Shown: positions 17,807 to 25,853 of the stretch, one piece after another
Layout of the letters: each line of letters starts with the position of its first letter
How positions within the stretch are numbered: the stretch's first letter is position 1
Notes under the pieces: generated by a model
The model's input: the letters and a program-made list of their open reading frames with translations, nothing else
What the model was told of the DNA's origin: nothing
Databases searched by the model: none
NCBI RefSeq assembly: GCF_946221935.1
Contig: NZ_CAMIGN010000013.1
Location: 17,218-81,217 of the forward strand
Direction of reading: 5' to 3'
Source: an uncultured Corynebacterium sp.
GTDB taxonomy: Bacteria; Actinomycetota; Actinomycetes; Mycobacteriales; Mycobacteriaceae
Length of the DNA: 64,000 bases
Translations under genes and position numbers: made by a program

Positions 17807-17901
17807 AGCCCCCATTGTAGAAGTTTCGCCCTGCCTGCTGTGCCACTCTGGCAATCGCTTCACCCAGGCACATTGGCAGGCCCCGTGCTGAGGCCGCTTC
17901 G

Positions 17902-17941
17902 TTGGGGAGGCCGAGGTGGCGTCACTATAGTGAACAGCATG
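17902..17941 (+). promoter_or_regulatory. panB promoter with 12-bp palindrome, likely leaderless
   Basis: TATAGT (17926-17931) is a good -10 box with TTGGGG (17902-17907) 18 nt upstream as a weak -35. Transcription would begin at about 17938-17939, the A of the panB ATG, giving a leaderless mRNA; no Shine-Dalgarno is seen. The -10 lies inside the perfect palindrome TCACTATAGTGA (17922-17933), a possible repressor site. Confidence 0.5.
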
Positions 17942-18790
17942 ACTGCAACATCTGGAACATCGGGCTCGACCCCCAACGGCTACCTGGTGCCCACCAAGAA
18001 GGTGCGCATCGCGGATCTGAAGGCGCGCAAGGGCTCCGGCGAGCCGTTCGCGATGCTGACGGCCTACGACTATTCCACCGCCGTGGCCTTTGCGGAGGCA
18101 GGCGTGGAGATCATGCTGGTCGGCGATTCTGCCGCGAATGTCGTCTTTGGCTACGACGCCACCCAGCGGATCAGTATGGATGAGATGGTGTACTTGGTCG
18201 CTGCCGTTGTGCGCGGCGCTGGTAATGCGGCTGTGGTCGCTGACCTGCCCTTCGGTACGTATGAGGCTTCGGACGAGCAGGCCGTGAAGGCTGCTTCCGA
18301 GATGCTGCATCGCACGGGCGCGCACGCCGTGAAGATCGAGGGTGGGGTGCGGATGGCGGATCGTATTCGCGCCATTACCGACGCCGGTATCTCCGTGTGT
18401 GCACACATCGGATTTACTCCGCAGTCGGTGAACCAGCTGGGCGGCTTCAAGGTGCAGGGCCGCGGTGCTGGCGCCGAGCAGTTGCTGGCTGATGCGCGTG
18501 CCGTGCAGGAAGCCGGTGCCGACATGGTTGTTCTGGAGATGGTGCCCGCGGACGTGGCTGCTTCGGTGACTAAGGAGCTGACCATACCGACGATTGGCAT
18601 TGGCGCAGGTCCGGACTGCGATGGGCAGGTTCTGGTGTGGCACGACATGGCTGCATTCCCGGCTGGAGGTCACCGTCCGCGCTTCGCTAAGCAGTGGGCT
18701 TCGGTGGGGGCGGATCTGACCGCCGCTGCGGCGGCCTACAAGCGCGAGGTCGCTGAGGGGACGTTCCCGGCGGAGGAGCACTGCTTCTAG
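17939..18790 (+). CDS. panB: 3-methyl-2-oxobutanoate hydroxymethyltransferase
   Basis: A 283-residue TIM-barrel enzyme of pantothenate synthesis that makes ketopantoate from ketoisovalerate and methylene-tetrahydrofolate. Motifs present are LTAYDYSTAVAFAEAGVE, the metal-binding VGDSAANVVFGYD, ADLPFGTYE, AVKIEGG, CAHIGFTPQSVNQLGGF, LEMVPADVA and IGIGAGPDCDGQVLVWHD. All expected active-site segments are present. No panC follows; the next gene is on the other strand. The in-frame open region before 17939 has no homology-like sequence. Confidence 0.96.
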   Translation: MTATSGTSGSTPNGYLVPTKKVRIADLKARKGSGEPFAMLTAYDYSTAVAFAEAGVEIMLVGDSAANVVFGYDATQRISMDEMVYLVAAVVRGAGNAAVVADLPFGTYEASDEQAVKAASEMLHRTGAHAVKIEGGVRMADRIRAITDAGISVCAHIGFTPQSVNQLGGFKVQGRGAGAEQLLADARAVQEAGADMVVLEMVPADVAASVTKELTIPTIGIGAGPDCDGQVLVWHDMAAFPAGGHRPRFAKQWASVGADLTAAAAAYKREVAEGTFPAEEHCF

Positions 18791-18850
18791 CTGTCATTTT
18801 GCCGACAGCCCTCGCCCTCACAGCCCCTTTCCCACACCCCATCAAAGACT

Positions 18851-18976
18851 AAATGTCGCTGAATCGGGATTCTGCTGCACCCCGGCAGGTCACACCCCCG
18901 AGCCCCAACTCTCTGACCTGCAGTTTCTCACACTTGCAAACCATAACCAATAACACATTCCCGATCTAGCGACATT
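18851..18976. repeat. palindromic interspersed element, copy 1 (~125 bp)
   Basis: The left end AAATGTCGCTGAATCGGGAT and the right end ATTCCCGATCTAGCGACATT are inverted repeats of about 24 bp with a few mismatches. The centre carries CTGACCTGCAG, the reverse complement of the internal CTGCAGGTCAG of copy 2, so this copy lies in the opposite orientation. It sits between panB and a hypothetical membrane gene. See copies at 27310 and 60586. Confidence 0.75.
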
Positions 18977-19000
18977 CCGCACTTCGTGGCACCCAGCGTC

Positions 19001-19033
19001 CGCCAAAATCAATACCAAAATCCCATTTTGGCG
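19001..19033 (-). terminator. possible terminator of the 19053-19871 gene
   Basis: CGCCAAAAT (19001-19009) pairs with ATTTTGGCG (19025-19033) over a 15-nt loop, 20 nt past the stop at 19053. No T-tract follows on the minus strand, so the call is weak. Confidence 0.35.
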
Positions 19034-19052
19034 AAACCAAACTTTATTGAAA

Positions 19053-19871
19053 CTAGCTCTTGGTGGCGGCTCTCTCCATGACGTAGACGTGGAACCGGAC
19101 CGCCAAACCTTCGTCCGCGGAGTTTTCCAGACTCACCCCCTCGGCTCTTTGGACAAAGCCTGGATCCTCACCGAACTTGAAAACCGGAGTTAGCTGATAC
19201 GTCGTCCCGTCCTTTTCCGCAGCAACTGGTGAGACTTTATATCCACCACACAGTATGGACATCCCGTTTCTGTCCATTTGTTGTGGTGCACTATGGTCAG
19301 CTTCACTACGGTCAGCTTCTTGACCTGTACCTTTAGCAGTAGTTCTATCAGCTGACTTACCTTCGCAGCCGAGCAAATTGTATTGCTGCAGCTCACTGTT
19401 TTGTGACAGAGCGACAAGAATATCCTGGTGATATTTTTCTATGAATGTTGGCTTGCGCCGGTCCATCTTTACCCAGTCAGCAGATAAACCGTCAGCGACT
19501 ATGGGGGTGCCCCCTCCCAACAAAGGGACCCCTCCCCCTTCACCATGCCTATCCATAGAGAATATTTTCGCAGATACCGGACCAGGGAAAACGACCAGCA
19601 CGGTGGATACCGCAACAACAACGGCATATGTCGAAAAAATCACTGTCAAAGGAATCGCCAGGGAACCAGTCTGCCCATCAGGGTTTCTGCTATTCCGCGC
19701 ATTCCGTGCTTTCCACCCAATCCGCGATGCGTAGAAGATCAGCAAAACCCAAATCAAAAGGCTTGTACACGCACAGAAAAGAACGAAGGCATAAAACACC
19801 AAGTCAATAACATGGACCCCTGGTGCCACGTCAGAGACGTCGAAAGTCCTGTAGAAAACGTCAAAGTCCAC
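19053..19871 (-). CDS. hypothetical membrane protein with extracellular C-terminal domain
   Basis: A 272-residue protein I do not recognise. Two TM segments are clear (about residues 22-48 and 72-98), separated by a basic loop. A soluble region of about 170 residues follows, with two cysteines (in LLGCEGK and ILCGGYK) that could form a disulfide. The soluble part has a Gly-rich stretch and a charged Asp/Glu/Ser/Thr region around 170-200. It stands alone between a palindromic element and the DUF202 genes, and its codon use looks less GC-rich than its neighbours. Function unknown. Confidence 0.6.
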   Translation of the reverse strand: MDFDVFYRTFDVSDVAPGVHVIDLVFYAFVLFCACTSLLIWVLLIFYASRIGWKARNARNSRNPDGQTGSLAIPLTVIFSTYAVVVAVSTVLVVFPGPVSAKIFSMDRHGEGGGVPLLGGGTPIVADGLSADWVKMDRRKPTFIEKYHQDILVALSQNSELQQYNLLGCEGKSADRTTAKGTGQEADRSEADHSAPQQMDRNGMSILCGGYKVSPVAAEKDGTTYQLTPVFKFGEDPGFVQRAEGVSLENSADEGLAVRFHVYVMERAATKS

Positions 19872-19973
19872 AAACTCGCCTTTCTAGCTATTCCCTGCAA
19901 TCCGCTCACCCGCCTCCGAACGCATGAAGCAAGGCAACTTGGTCAGGCGCCTAACTTGGTGGAGCGGTTGGGG

Positions 19974-20363
19974 CTAGATGGCGTCCAGAATAACGAAGGT
20001 GGCGGCGACCACGCCGCAGATCAGGACAGCCGCAGTCACCGTAACGACCGAGCCGACGTTTGCGGTGAGGCGTTCGGCGCGCAGGCCGGCGCTGAAGCGC
20101 AGGTAGCGGCGCCGTTGGGTCAGCAGAATCAACGCCGCAAGCAGCACCAACACTCCCGCGGCGGGCAGAACGATCACGCCGTAGCGGCCGATCCACCGGA
20201 ACAACATCGCGCTAACGACCAGCAGCGCCAGCACGGTGCGCTGCCACGACAGGCTGGTGCGCTCCGGCTGAAGCCCCAGGTCAGAGTGCGGGCGCTCGGG
20301 CACCTCCCGCGTACCCTGGCGTGACACCTCCCGCGCAGCCCCAGGCACCGCCCGGCGCCTCAC
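19974..20363 (-). CDS. DUF202 domain membrane protein
   Basis: A 129-residue protein with the DUF202 hallmark LQPERTSLSWQRT (about residues 31-43) followed by three TM segments. The GTG start at 20363 directly abuts the TAG of the upstream YidH-like gene (TAGGTG), so the two paralogous small membrane proteins form one translational unit. DUF202 proteins have no settled function. An internal start closer to the hallmark cannot be excluded because the first 25 residues are low in homology signal. Confidence 0.75.
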   Translation of the reverse strand: MRRRAVPGAAREVSRQGTREVPERPHSDLGLQPERTSLSWQRTVLALLVVSAMLFRWIGRYGVIVLPAAGVLVLLAALILLTQRRRYLRFSAGLRAERLTANVGSVVTVTAAVLICGVVAATFVILDAI

Positions 20364-20819
20364 CTACAGCTCCATCCCAAAGTCGCCGAAGATCACAAAC
20401 CCCAGCACAACCGCGCATGCCACCACGGCCACCCCCGCCAGAAAGGGCACGATCGCAGGTACGGGCAGAGCCTTCCCTGTCCGCATGGCACGCTCCACGC
20501 GAAGCCACCGCACCGCCGCCCCCAGGCCGATCAGCATGCCGACGATCAGCACCAGCACGGCTGCGGTACTCCACAAATGCTCGGGTACGTCCGGCGAGCG
20601 GAACGCCTCCAGCGCCACCCCGCCAGCCAGAAACGCCAGGCTCGTGCGGATCCACGCCAAGAAGGTGCGTTCGTTCGCCAGGGTGAAGCGCGGGTCCGGC
20701 TCCTTCCCCTCCGGCAGTAGGGTTCGCGCCAGCCACGAACGCTCGTCCGTACTCACGCCATCGCACCCAGCGTCCGCGCCATCGCGCCCGGCGCCCGCGC
20801 TAGGATCCTTAGTCGTCAT
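20364..20819 (-). CDS. YidH-like DUF202 membrane protein
   Basis: A 151-residue protein with the DUF202/YidH signature DPRFTLANERTFLAWIRTSLAFLAGG (motif core NERTFLAWIRTSLA) followed by three TM segments. The ATG at 20819 overlaps the stop of the SPOR-like gene by 11 bases and gives MTTKDPSAG; an upstream extension would add only an Arg/Pro-rich stretch. Likely cotranscribed with both flanking small genes. Role unknown. Confidence 0.8.
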   Translation of the reverse strand: MTTKDPSAGAGRDGADAGCDGVSTDERSWLARTLLPEGKEPDPRFTLANERTFLAWIRTSLAFLAGGVALEAFRSPDVPEHLWSTAAVLVLIVGMLIGLGAAVRWLRVERAMRTGKALPVPAIVPFLAGVAVVACAVVLGFVIFGDFGMEL

Positions 20820-21000
20820 TCTCTTCCGCGTCGTACTCCTCGGCCTCCTTGGTGCGCTGCTGCGCAGTCTCAATGGCCGCCTGGGCCTCCTCACGAGAGT
20901 CGTATGGCCCCATGCGGTTCTCCCAGGCGCCGTCCTTGCCCTGGCTCACCTGGCCGGTCTTCGTGTCGTAGTACCACTTCTGCGCATCGTTTTCGCTCAT
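20809..21000 (-). CDS. small SPOR-like conserved actinobacterial protein
   Basis: A 63-residue acidic protein: MSENDAQKWYYDTKTGQV, then GPYDSREEAQAAIETAQQRTKE. This is the small conserved actinobacterial family often labelled SPOR-domain-containing, with the pattern Y-(Y/F)-(D/N)-TKTG and GPY-x-(S/T)-REEA. Start ATG 21000 is chosen over an upstream in-frame start because family members begin just before the WYY motif. Function not known. Confidence 0.7.
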   Translation of the reverse strand: MSENDAQKWYYDTKTGQVSQGKDGAWENRMGPYDSREEAQAAIETAQQRTKEAEEYDAEENDD

Positions 21001-21038
21001 AAACTCATGTGTACCACACGCGCCGGACAACCCCCGTT

Positions 21039-22616
21039 CTAATCGGCTGGCCAGGCGAAACGCACCTTTCGCTCTGCCGGATCGGCCTTAATCAGGGTTA
21101 CTTTAATTGTTGACGCCTCGTCCGGCCCGCCCGCACAACTCGTCAAGATTGGCGGCTCCTCGACAAGAATCTTCGCGCTCTCTTTGCCTTCGCTATGCAG
21201 CACGGTGGCGTTGAAGTTCTGGCCGACCCACGGCTGCAAAACGACCGCCTCGGTGAGCCCCAGGCAAGCACGATCGACGGCGCTGGCCGTCTGACCGCTG
21301 GATTTCATCGTGCCGAGGACGTGTTCCACATTGGCGGTAACCCATTCCGGGATCGGTTCGGAGTTTGCGATAGCCAGGCAGACCTCCGTAGCGAAGCGGT
21401 CCACCAGACGACGCAGCGGTGCGGTGACGTGCGCATAGTGGCCGCCGATCCCCGCATGGATGCTGGGCTCTACGGCAGCAGCCTCGCCCGCGCTGGCCGC
21501 CCCGTCGGCACCTCCGGGCTCGGATGCGCCAGCCTCAGCACCCCCGCCGACCAGCCCGAAGTGCTGATACCCCGCCCCGCGCAGTAGCGACTGCGCGTCG
21601 CGCATAAGCGCCATGCCACGCGGAGTGGAGGCGTCAATATCAGCGAGCAACTCCCCAATCGATCGCCCCGCGCGATCGAACCCTAACGCCCGCGCGCCGT
21701 GGTCGAAGGCGGCAATGTCCTTCTCCCCGGCGGGCGGTAGCGTGCGCAGGATGCCTACGCCCGCGCGCACCATCATCTCGCCCGCGCACATACCGGCAAG
21801 CAGCGACAGTTCAGCGTTGAAATCGTTCATCTCCAGGCGCTCGTCGATCTCCAATTCGTACCGCTCGGAGCCGTCCTCGGCCTCTACTCGCTCCACCGAA
21901 ATGGAGGGTAACCGCAGGTTTATTGCCTGACGCCGCAGATCAGATCCCTGGCGCGCGCGACCAACTTCGGGCAGCTGCGCGATGGCGGGATGCAAAGTGC
22001 CACCCTTCATGTCCGCCTCCACCTCGGTGTAGTCGAAGCGTTTCACGGAGCGGATCAGCGCGCGGTACACGGTGCAGTCCGCGACCTCACCGTCGGCACG
22101 CAGCAAAATATCCCATACCACGGCCGGGCGAGTCTGATCCGGCAATAGCGAGGCACTGCCCTCCGAGAGCTCGGCCGGGTGCAGGCGGGTCGGCTCGTCC
22201 GGCAGGTACATTGTTTGGCCACGCTGGAGGGATTCCGCCATCAGCGCCCCGGCTGGATCAACAAACGCGGCAACGTCCGCGATTGCATAGAGCACGCGCC
22301 ACCGCGCCGCATTACCTCCGCCGTCGGCGCTTGCTCCTCCGCCGTCGGCGCTTGCTCCTCCGTCGGTTCCCGCCCCGCCGTCGCTGATCCCGCTTGCAAC
22401 ACCCGGCGCGTCCTGAATATTCACCGCCTGATCCAAATCCATCGAACCTGCGGGGTCGATCGTCACAAAAGGAATATCCCGCAGATCACGGCGTTGGTTT
22501 GCATGACGGTCCGTGGCCTGCAGCGCTTCGGCGTGAGCGTCCTCGGGGAATCGTTCCGGCAGTTCGAACTCCTCTGCAATGGTGCGGAAGTTCAGCTCGG
22601 CGGCGAAAAGTTTCAT
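21039..22616 (-). CDS. RNB-domain (RNase II/R-like) ribonuclease
   Basis: A 525-residue protein with an RNB exoribonuclease core. IPFVTIDPAGSMDLDQAV (about residues 48-65) has the metal-binding aspartates, VLYAIADVAAFV follows, and HAGIGGHYAHVTAPLRRLVDRF (about 395) is the typical late motif. It lacks the N-terminal cold-shock domains of RNase R and has only a short C-terminal S1-like region, as in the short actinobacterial RNB family. Between the two early motifs lies a Gly/Ala/Asp-rich insert (about 75-105) encoded by 21-bp DNA repeats. It lies next to rnpB on the same strand. Confidence 0.88.
   Translation of the reverse strand: MKLFAAELNFRTIAEEFELPERFPEDAHAEALQATDRHANQRRDLRDIPFVTIDPAGSMDLDQAVNIQDAPGVASGISDGGAGTDGGASADGGGASADGGGNAARWRVLYAIADVAAFVDPAGALMAESLQRGQTMYLPDEPTRLHPAELSEGSASLLPDQTRPAVVWDILLRADGEVADCTVYRALIRSVKRFDYTEVEADMKGGTLHPAIAQLPEVGRARQGSDLRRQAINLRLPSISVERVEAEDGSERYELEIDERLEMNDFNAELSLLAGMCAGEMMVRAGVGILRTLPPAGEKDIAAFDHGARALGFDRAGRSIGELLADIDASTPRGMALMRDAQSLLRGAGYQHFGLVGGGAEAGASEPGGADGAASAGEAAAVEPSIHAGIGGHYAHVTAPLRRLVDRFATEVCLAIANSEPIPEWVTANVEHVLGTMKSSGQTASAVDRACLGLTEAVVLQPWVGQNFNATVLHSEGKESAKILVEEPPILTSCAGGPDEASTIKVTLIKADPAERKVRFAWPAD
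22315..22365. repeat. 21-bp tandem repeat inside the RNB gene
   Basis: Two identical 21-bp units (22315-22335 and 22336-22356) and a third partial unit starting CCTCCG. Because the unit is a multiple of three it encodes a repeating seven-residue Gly/Ala/Ser/Asp peptide without changing frame, so copy number could vary freely. Confidence 0.8.
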
Positions 22617-22677
22617 GCCTCCAAGAGTGACACAACCGCGCCACCCCGGCCACGCCTAAGCCCCAAAAAATTTTTAA

Positions 22678-23145
22678 GTCGAGACAGCCTGTGAGCCGGA
22701 TTCTGTCCTATCCCCCGCACACCCCGCAGCACCTCGAAGGGCACGCCAGGAGTGCGTGAGGACGAGGCGATCATCCATCTGAACCCACCATTGCTGATGG
22801 GTTTCAAGCGGCCTACCTGCTCATGGTTGGGCGGGCAGCCCTAGAGCTACGCCGCACGCTGGTGCGCCATCTGGGATAGCGCGCGTGCGAGCACCTTGAC
22901 CTTGCTCCCGGTGGGGTTTACCTAGCCACCCCAGTCACCTGGGGCGCTGGTGCGCTCTTACCGCACCTTTTCACCCTTACCCGCGCGTGGCGGGCGGTTT
23001 GTTTTCTGTGGCACTGTTCCCGCGAGTCACCCCGGGTTGCTGTTAGCAACCACCGTTGCCCTGTGGAGTCCGGACTTTCCTCCGCGCCCGGCCTGCCCTG
23101 TGTGCAGGGTGGTTCCGCGCGCCGCGATCGCCCGACCGTCTCGAC
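22678..23145 (-). ncRNA. rnpB: RNase P RNA (class A)
   Basis: The minus strand carries the class A RNase P core: near the 5' end GGCGGAGGAAAGTCCGGAC-like sequence (here GCGGAGGAAAGTCCGGACTC) after GGTCGGGCGATCGC, and near the 3' end ACAGAATCCGGCTCACAGG. The ends pair: GTCGAGAC at the 5' end with GTCTCGAC at the 3' end, which fixes the mature limits. It is the catalytic subunit that trims tRNA 5' leaders. A T-rich run after the 3' end (TTAAAAATTTTTTGG on the minus strand) may end transcription. Confidence 0.95.
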
Positions 23146-23153
23146 AAGGGTTA

Positions 23154-23159
23154 ACTCTA
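23154..23159 (-). promoter_or_regulatory. rnpB -10 box
   Basis: TAGAGT on the minus strand fits the corynebacterial TANANT -10 and lies 8 nt before the inferred first base of rnpB (23145). The -35 region falls inside the end of the RNase H/phosphatase gene and is weak. Confidence 0.5.
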
Positions 23160-23171
23160 GCGCACCACTTC

Positions 23172-24491
23172 TTAGTGAAGGTAGTGCGTGTCGTTGACCC
23201 GTCGCACCACGGCGCTGTCATTATTGACGCCCAGCTTGCCCGAACGAGCCATCTCATCTGGACCGAAGAGCTCAATGACGCTCAAACCTGCCAAGTCCAA
23301 GTGCAGCGTGCGATACAACGCACCACTTGTGCACAGTGCGTAGCGCAGCATGGACTTAATGGGAGTCACGTGGCTGACCACCACAACGTCCTCGCCCGGG
23401 TGGTTGCGCGCAACATCACGCAGGAAGGAGCGCACGCGGTCGAACACCTCGTCGGGGCTTTCGCCTCCGCTGGGTGCGACGGAGCTATCCCACAGGCAGG
23501 CATCGTGTTCTAAGGGGAACTGCTCCATGACCTCAGTGAAGGTGCGCCCTTCCCAGTCTCCAAAGTCCATCTCGATGAGAGACTCAGTAAATTGAACGCG
23601 CGGTGTGGTGGCGCTCGTCTGTCCAATAGCCTCGACCACGGCCTCCGCTGTCTGGCGGGTGCGTTGCAGCGGGGAGCTGTACACAGCCACTGGACCAGGA
23701 CTGGAGCTGGCATCTGCGCCAGTTCCCCCGCTAGCCGGTCGCCCCGCAAGGCGCCCGGCCAACTGCCCGGCCACATAAGCAGCGGCCCGCTGGGCTTGCT
23801 CACGCCCGTGAGCGGTCAGCTCCGGATCGGACAGCCCGGAGAACTGTCCCTGCACACTCATTTCCGTCTGTCCGTGGCGCAGCACCCAGAGGCGGGTCGG
23901 CTCCCCTCCGGGGTGCCATTCCGGCGAGCTCGCGGCATCCGTCACAGCACCAGCGGAACTCTGCACACCAGCATCCTCTGCTGCGGTACGTGCGGCATCG
24001 GCATCCACAGCACCCTGCTCTGGAGTGGCGGCCGATTGGAACGAAAGGGCGTCATCAAACCAGCGACCCCCGACCCGATCATCCATCGCACGATTGGCCA
24101 GCTCGTCGGCGCGCTTGTTCTGCGCTCGCGGCACCCAGTTGTAGGTGACGGCGGCGAGAGTGGACTCAATGTCCTTGACCCGCGCGGCGAGGGGCTTCAT
24201 GTCAGGGTGCTTGATCTTCCAGCGCCCGCTCATCTGCTCAACGACAAGCTTGGAATCCATGCGCACCTCGATCTCCAGCTCACTCGGAGCTACCCCCTGG
24301 ATTTCGGCAACGTCAATGGCTAGCTCCAGGGCATTGATCAGCCCCTGGTACTCCGCCACGTTGTTGGTGGCTTTGGCAATAAACTCCCAGCGTGCGGCTA
24401 CCTCTTGGTCGCCATCCAGCACCGAGCTTCCGCACCCCGCGATGCCCGGATTACCGCGGGAACCTCCATCGCATTCCACGTACAAGCGCAT
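23172..24491 (-). CDS. bifunctional RNase H / histidine phosphatase
   Basis: A 439-residue fusion. Residues 1-140 are RNase HI (YVECDGGSRGNPGIAG, later VRMDSKLVVEQMSGRWKIKHP with the catalytic acid), which removes RNA from RNA/DNA hybrids. After a low-complexity Ala/Ser/Asp linker, residues ~205-439 are a histidine phosphatase (LWVLRHGQTEMS with the RHG catalytic His, VYSSPLQRTRQTAE, MDFGDWEGR, VVVVSHVTPI). This is the Rv2228c-type protein of mycobacteria, whose phosphatase part may act on alpha-ribazole phosphate. It is located between Nif3 and rnpB. Confidence 0.93.
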   Translation of the reverse strand: MRLYVECDGGSRGNPGIAGCGSSVLDGDQEVAARWEFIAKATNNVAEYQGLINALELAIDVAEIQGVAPSELEIEVRMDSKLVVEQMSGRWKIKHPDMKPLAARVKDIESTLAAVTYNWVPRAQNKRADELANRAMDDRVGGRWFDDALSFQSAATPEQGAVDADAARTAAEDAGVQSSAGAVTDAASSPEWHPGGEPTRLWVLRHGQTEMSVQGQFSGLSDPELTAHGREQAQRAAAYVAGQLAGRLAGRPASGGTGADASSSPGPVAVYSSPLQRTRQTAEAVVEAIGQTSATTPRVQFTESLIEMDFGDWEGRTFTEVMEQFPLEHDACLWDSSVAPSGGESPDEVFDRVRSFLRDVARNHPGEDVVVVSHVTPIKSMLRYALCTSGALYRTLHLDLAGLSVIELFGPDEMARSGKLGVNNDSAVVRRVNDTHYLH

Positions 24492-24599
24492 CCTGTATCA
24501 CCCTCGATCACCCTTGTTCAACGAATCTTCAGGCCACTCTAGCGCAGCGGCAGGACATTAACTTTTGGGTGTCGGCAATCTCGTCTGCTTGGATGCTCG

Positions 24600-25784
24600 C
24601 TACTTTTCGTGCACGGTCCACGGATCGGTGCGCACGTCGATCACTGTGGTCTGTGCCTTCGTTGCCTTTTTTACGACGCCCTCCGCCTGCGAACACCACG
24701 GAAACTCACTAGCCCAGTGGGCAGTATCGATGACGGGGCATCCACCCATGCGCAAGTGTTCATCCACCGGGTGGTGGCGCAGATCGGAGGTCACGAAGCA
24801 GTCCACGTCCATCTTGGCGACTTGGCCCAGGAAGCTGTCGCCGGCGCCGCTGGCGACGGCGACGGTGCGGATCATGGCGTCCGGATTTCCGGCTGCACGC
24901 ACACCCCATTCAGTGCTGGGCAGTCGCTCGGCCACCCGCGCGGTGAACTCCCGCAAGGTCATGGGCGTATCCAGCTCGCCGACGCGCCCAATGCCGAGTT
25001 GCTGGTCAGCGGGCGTGGGCAGGGAGGTTTCCACGCAGTCATATGCCGGCTCCTCATAGGGGTGGGCCTTGATCAAAGCCGCGCGGACGGCCTCCCGCTT
25101 CGTGGCGGGGGCGACGAACTCGATGCGGACTTCTTCGACCGTTTCCACGTCTCCCACAGTCCCGAGGTGCGGGTTCGCCCCTTCCGTAGGCAGGAACTGT
25201 CCAGTGACGGAGAACTCAAAGCATGCCTGCTCATAGTCGCCCTGTGCGCCACCGCCTGCGGAAAAGATGGCGGATTTCACTGCAGGGGCGTCACTAAGAG
25301 GAACGGTGAAACCCCACTTATCGGTGCCGGAAGGAATCGGACGCAGCGCGGCCCCCGGGGTTACCCCAAGGAGTTCGGCCAGGCGATCGTTGACGCCGGG
25401 GCGGGCGGAATCGGCATTCGTGTGCGCGGCGAACAGGGCGATGCCGTGGCGGATGAGCTTGTGGACGATGCGGCCCTTTGGCGAATTCGCGGGCACGGCG
25501 GTGACCCCGCGGAGCAGGAGTGGATGGTGAACGACCAGCATCTGGGCGCCCTGCTCGATGGCGGAGTCCACTACGGCATCAGTGCAGTCCAGCGCGAAGG
25601 CAACCTTGTCGGCGGGCTCGGCGGGGTCGCCGCAGATCAGGCCGACCGCATCCCAGGATTCAGCGAGGTGGGGCGGGTAAGCAGCCTCGAGGGCAGCGGC
25701 GACGTCGGCGACGGTGGTTGCGGCAGTTTCGGCGGGCTGGACGGCGGGCTCGGCAGGCTGGGCGGTAGTTTCGGCAGCGGACAC
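24600..25784 (-). CDS. Nif3-like dinuclear metal centre protein
   Basis: A 394-residue Nif3/YqfO-type protein. The metal-ligand segments are MLVVHHPLLLRGV (about residues 82-94), IALFAAHTNADSARPGVND (about 115-133), and the C-terminal DCFVTSDLRHHPVDEH with HWASEFP. The middle third (about 165-265) is the PII-like insertion seen in longer members. These proteins form hexameric toroids; their reaction is unproven. In mycobacteria a zinc-ribbon gene lies between Nif3 and the RNase H gene; here the gap is only 108 bp and no such gene is present. The N-terminal ~25 residues are a Pro/Ala/Glu-rich repeat. Confidence 0.92.
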   Translation of the reverse strand: MSAAETTAQPAEPAVQPAETAATTVADVAAALEAAYPPHLAESWDAVGLICGDPAEPADKVAFALDCTDAVVDSAIEQGAQMLVVHHPLLLRGVTAVPANSPKGRIVHKLIRHGIALFAAHTNADSARPGVNDRLAELLGVTPGAALRPIPSGTDKWGFTVPLSDAPAVKSAIFSAGGGAQGDYEQACFEFSVTGQFLPTEGANPHLGTVGDVETVEEVRIEFVAPATKREAVRAALIKAHPYEEPAYDCVETSLPTPADQQLGIGRVGELDTPMTLREFTARVAERLPSTEWGVRAAGNPDAMIRTVAVASGAGDSFLGQVAKMDVDCFVTSDLRHHPVDEHLRMGGCPVIDTAHWASEFPWCSQAEGVVKKATKAQTTVIDVRTDPWTVHEK

Positions 25785-25853
25785 GGGGGTTCTCCTGGGG
25801 ACGGCTAAATTCTCTGTCCCACCCAGCCTAGCTAGATCTGACAGACTGGAAAG

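Noticed and set aside
17807..18781. Long upstream extension of the glnA2 frame on the minus strand
   Set aside because: It runs antisense through panB, has no family-like sequence, and glnA2 has a normal N-terminus at 17806.
24609..25808. 399-codon plus-strand frame opposite the Nif3 gene
   Set aside because: Gly-rich antisense shadow; the Nif3 motifs are on the other strand.
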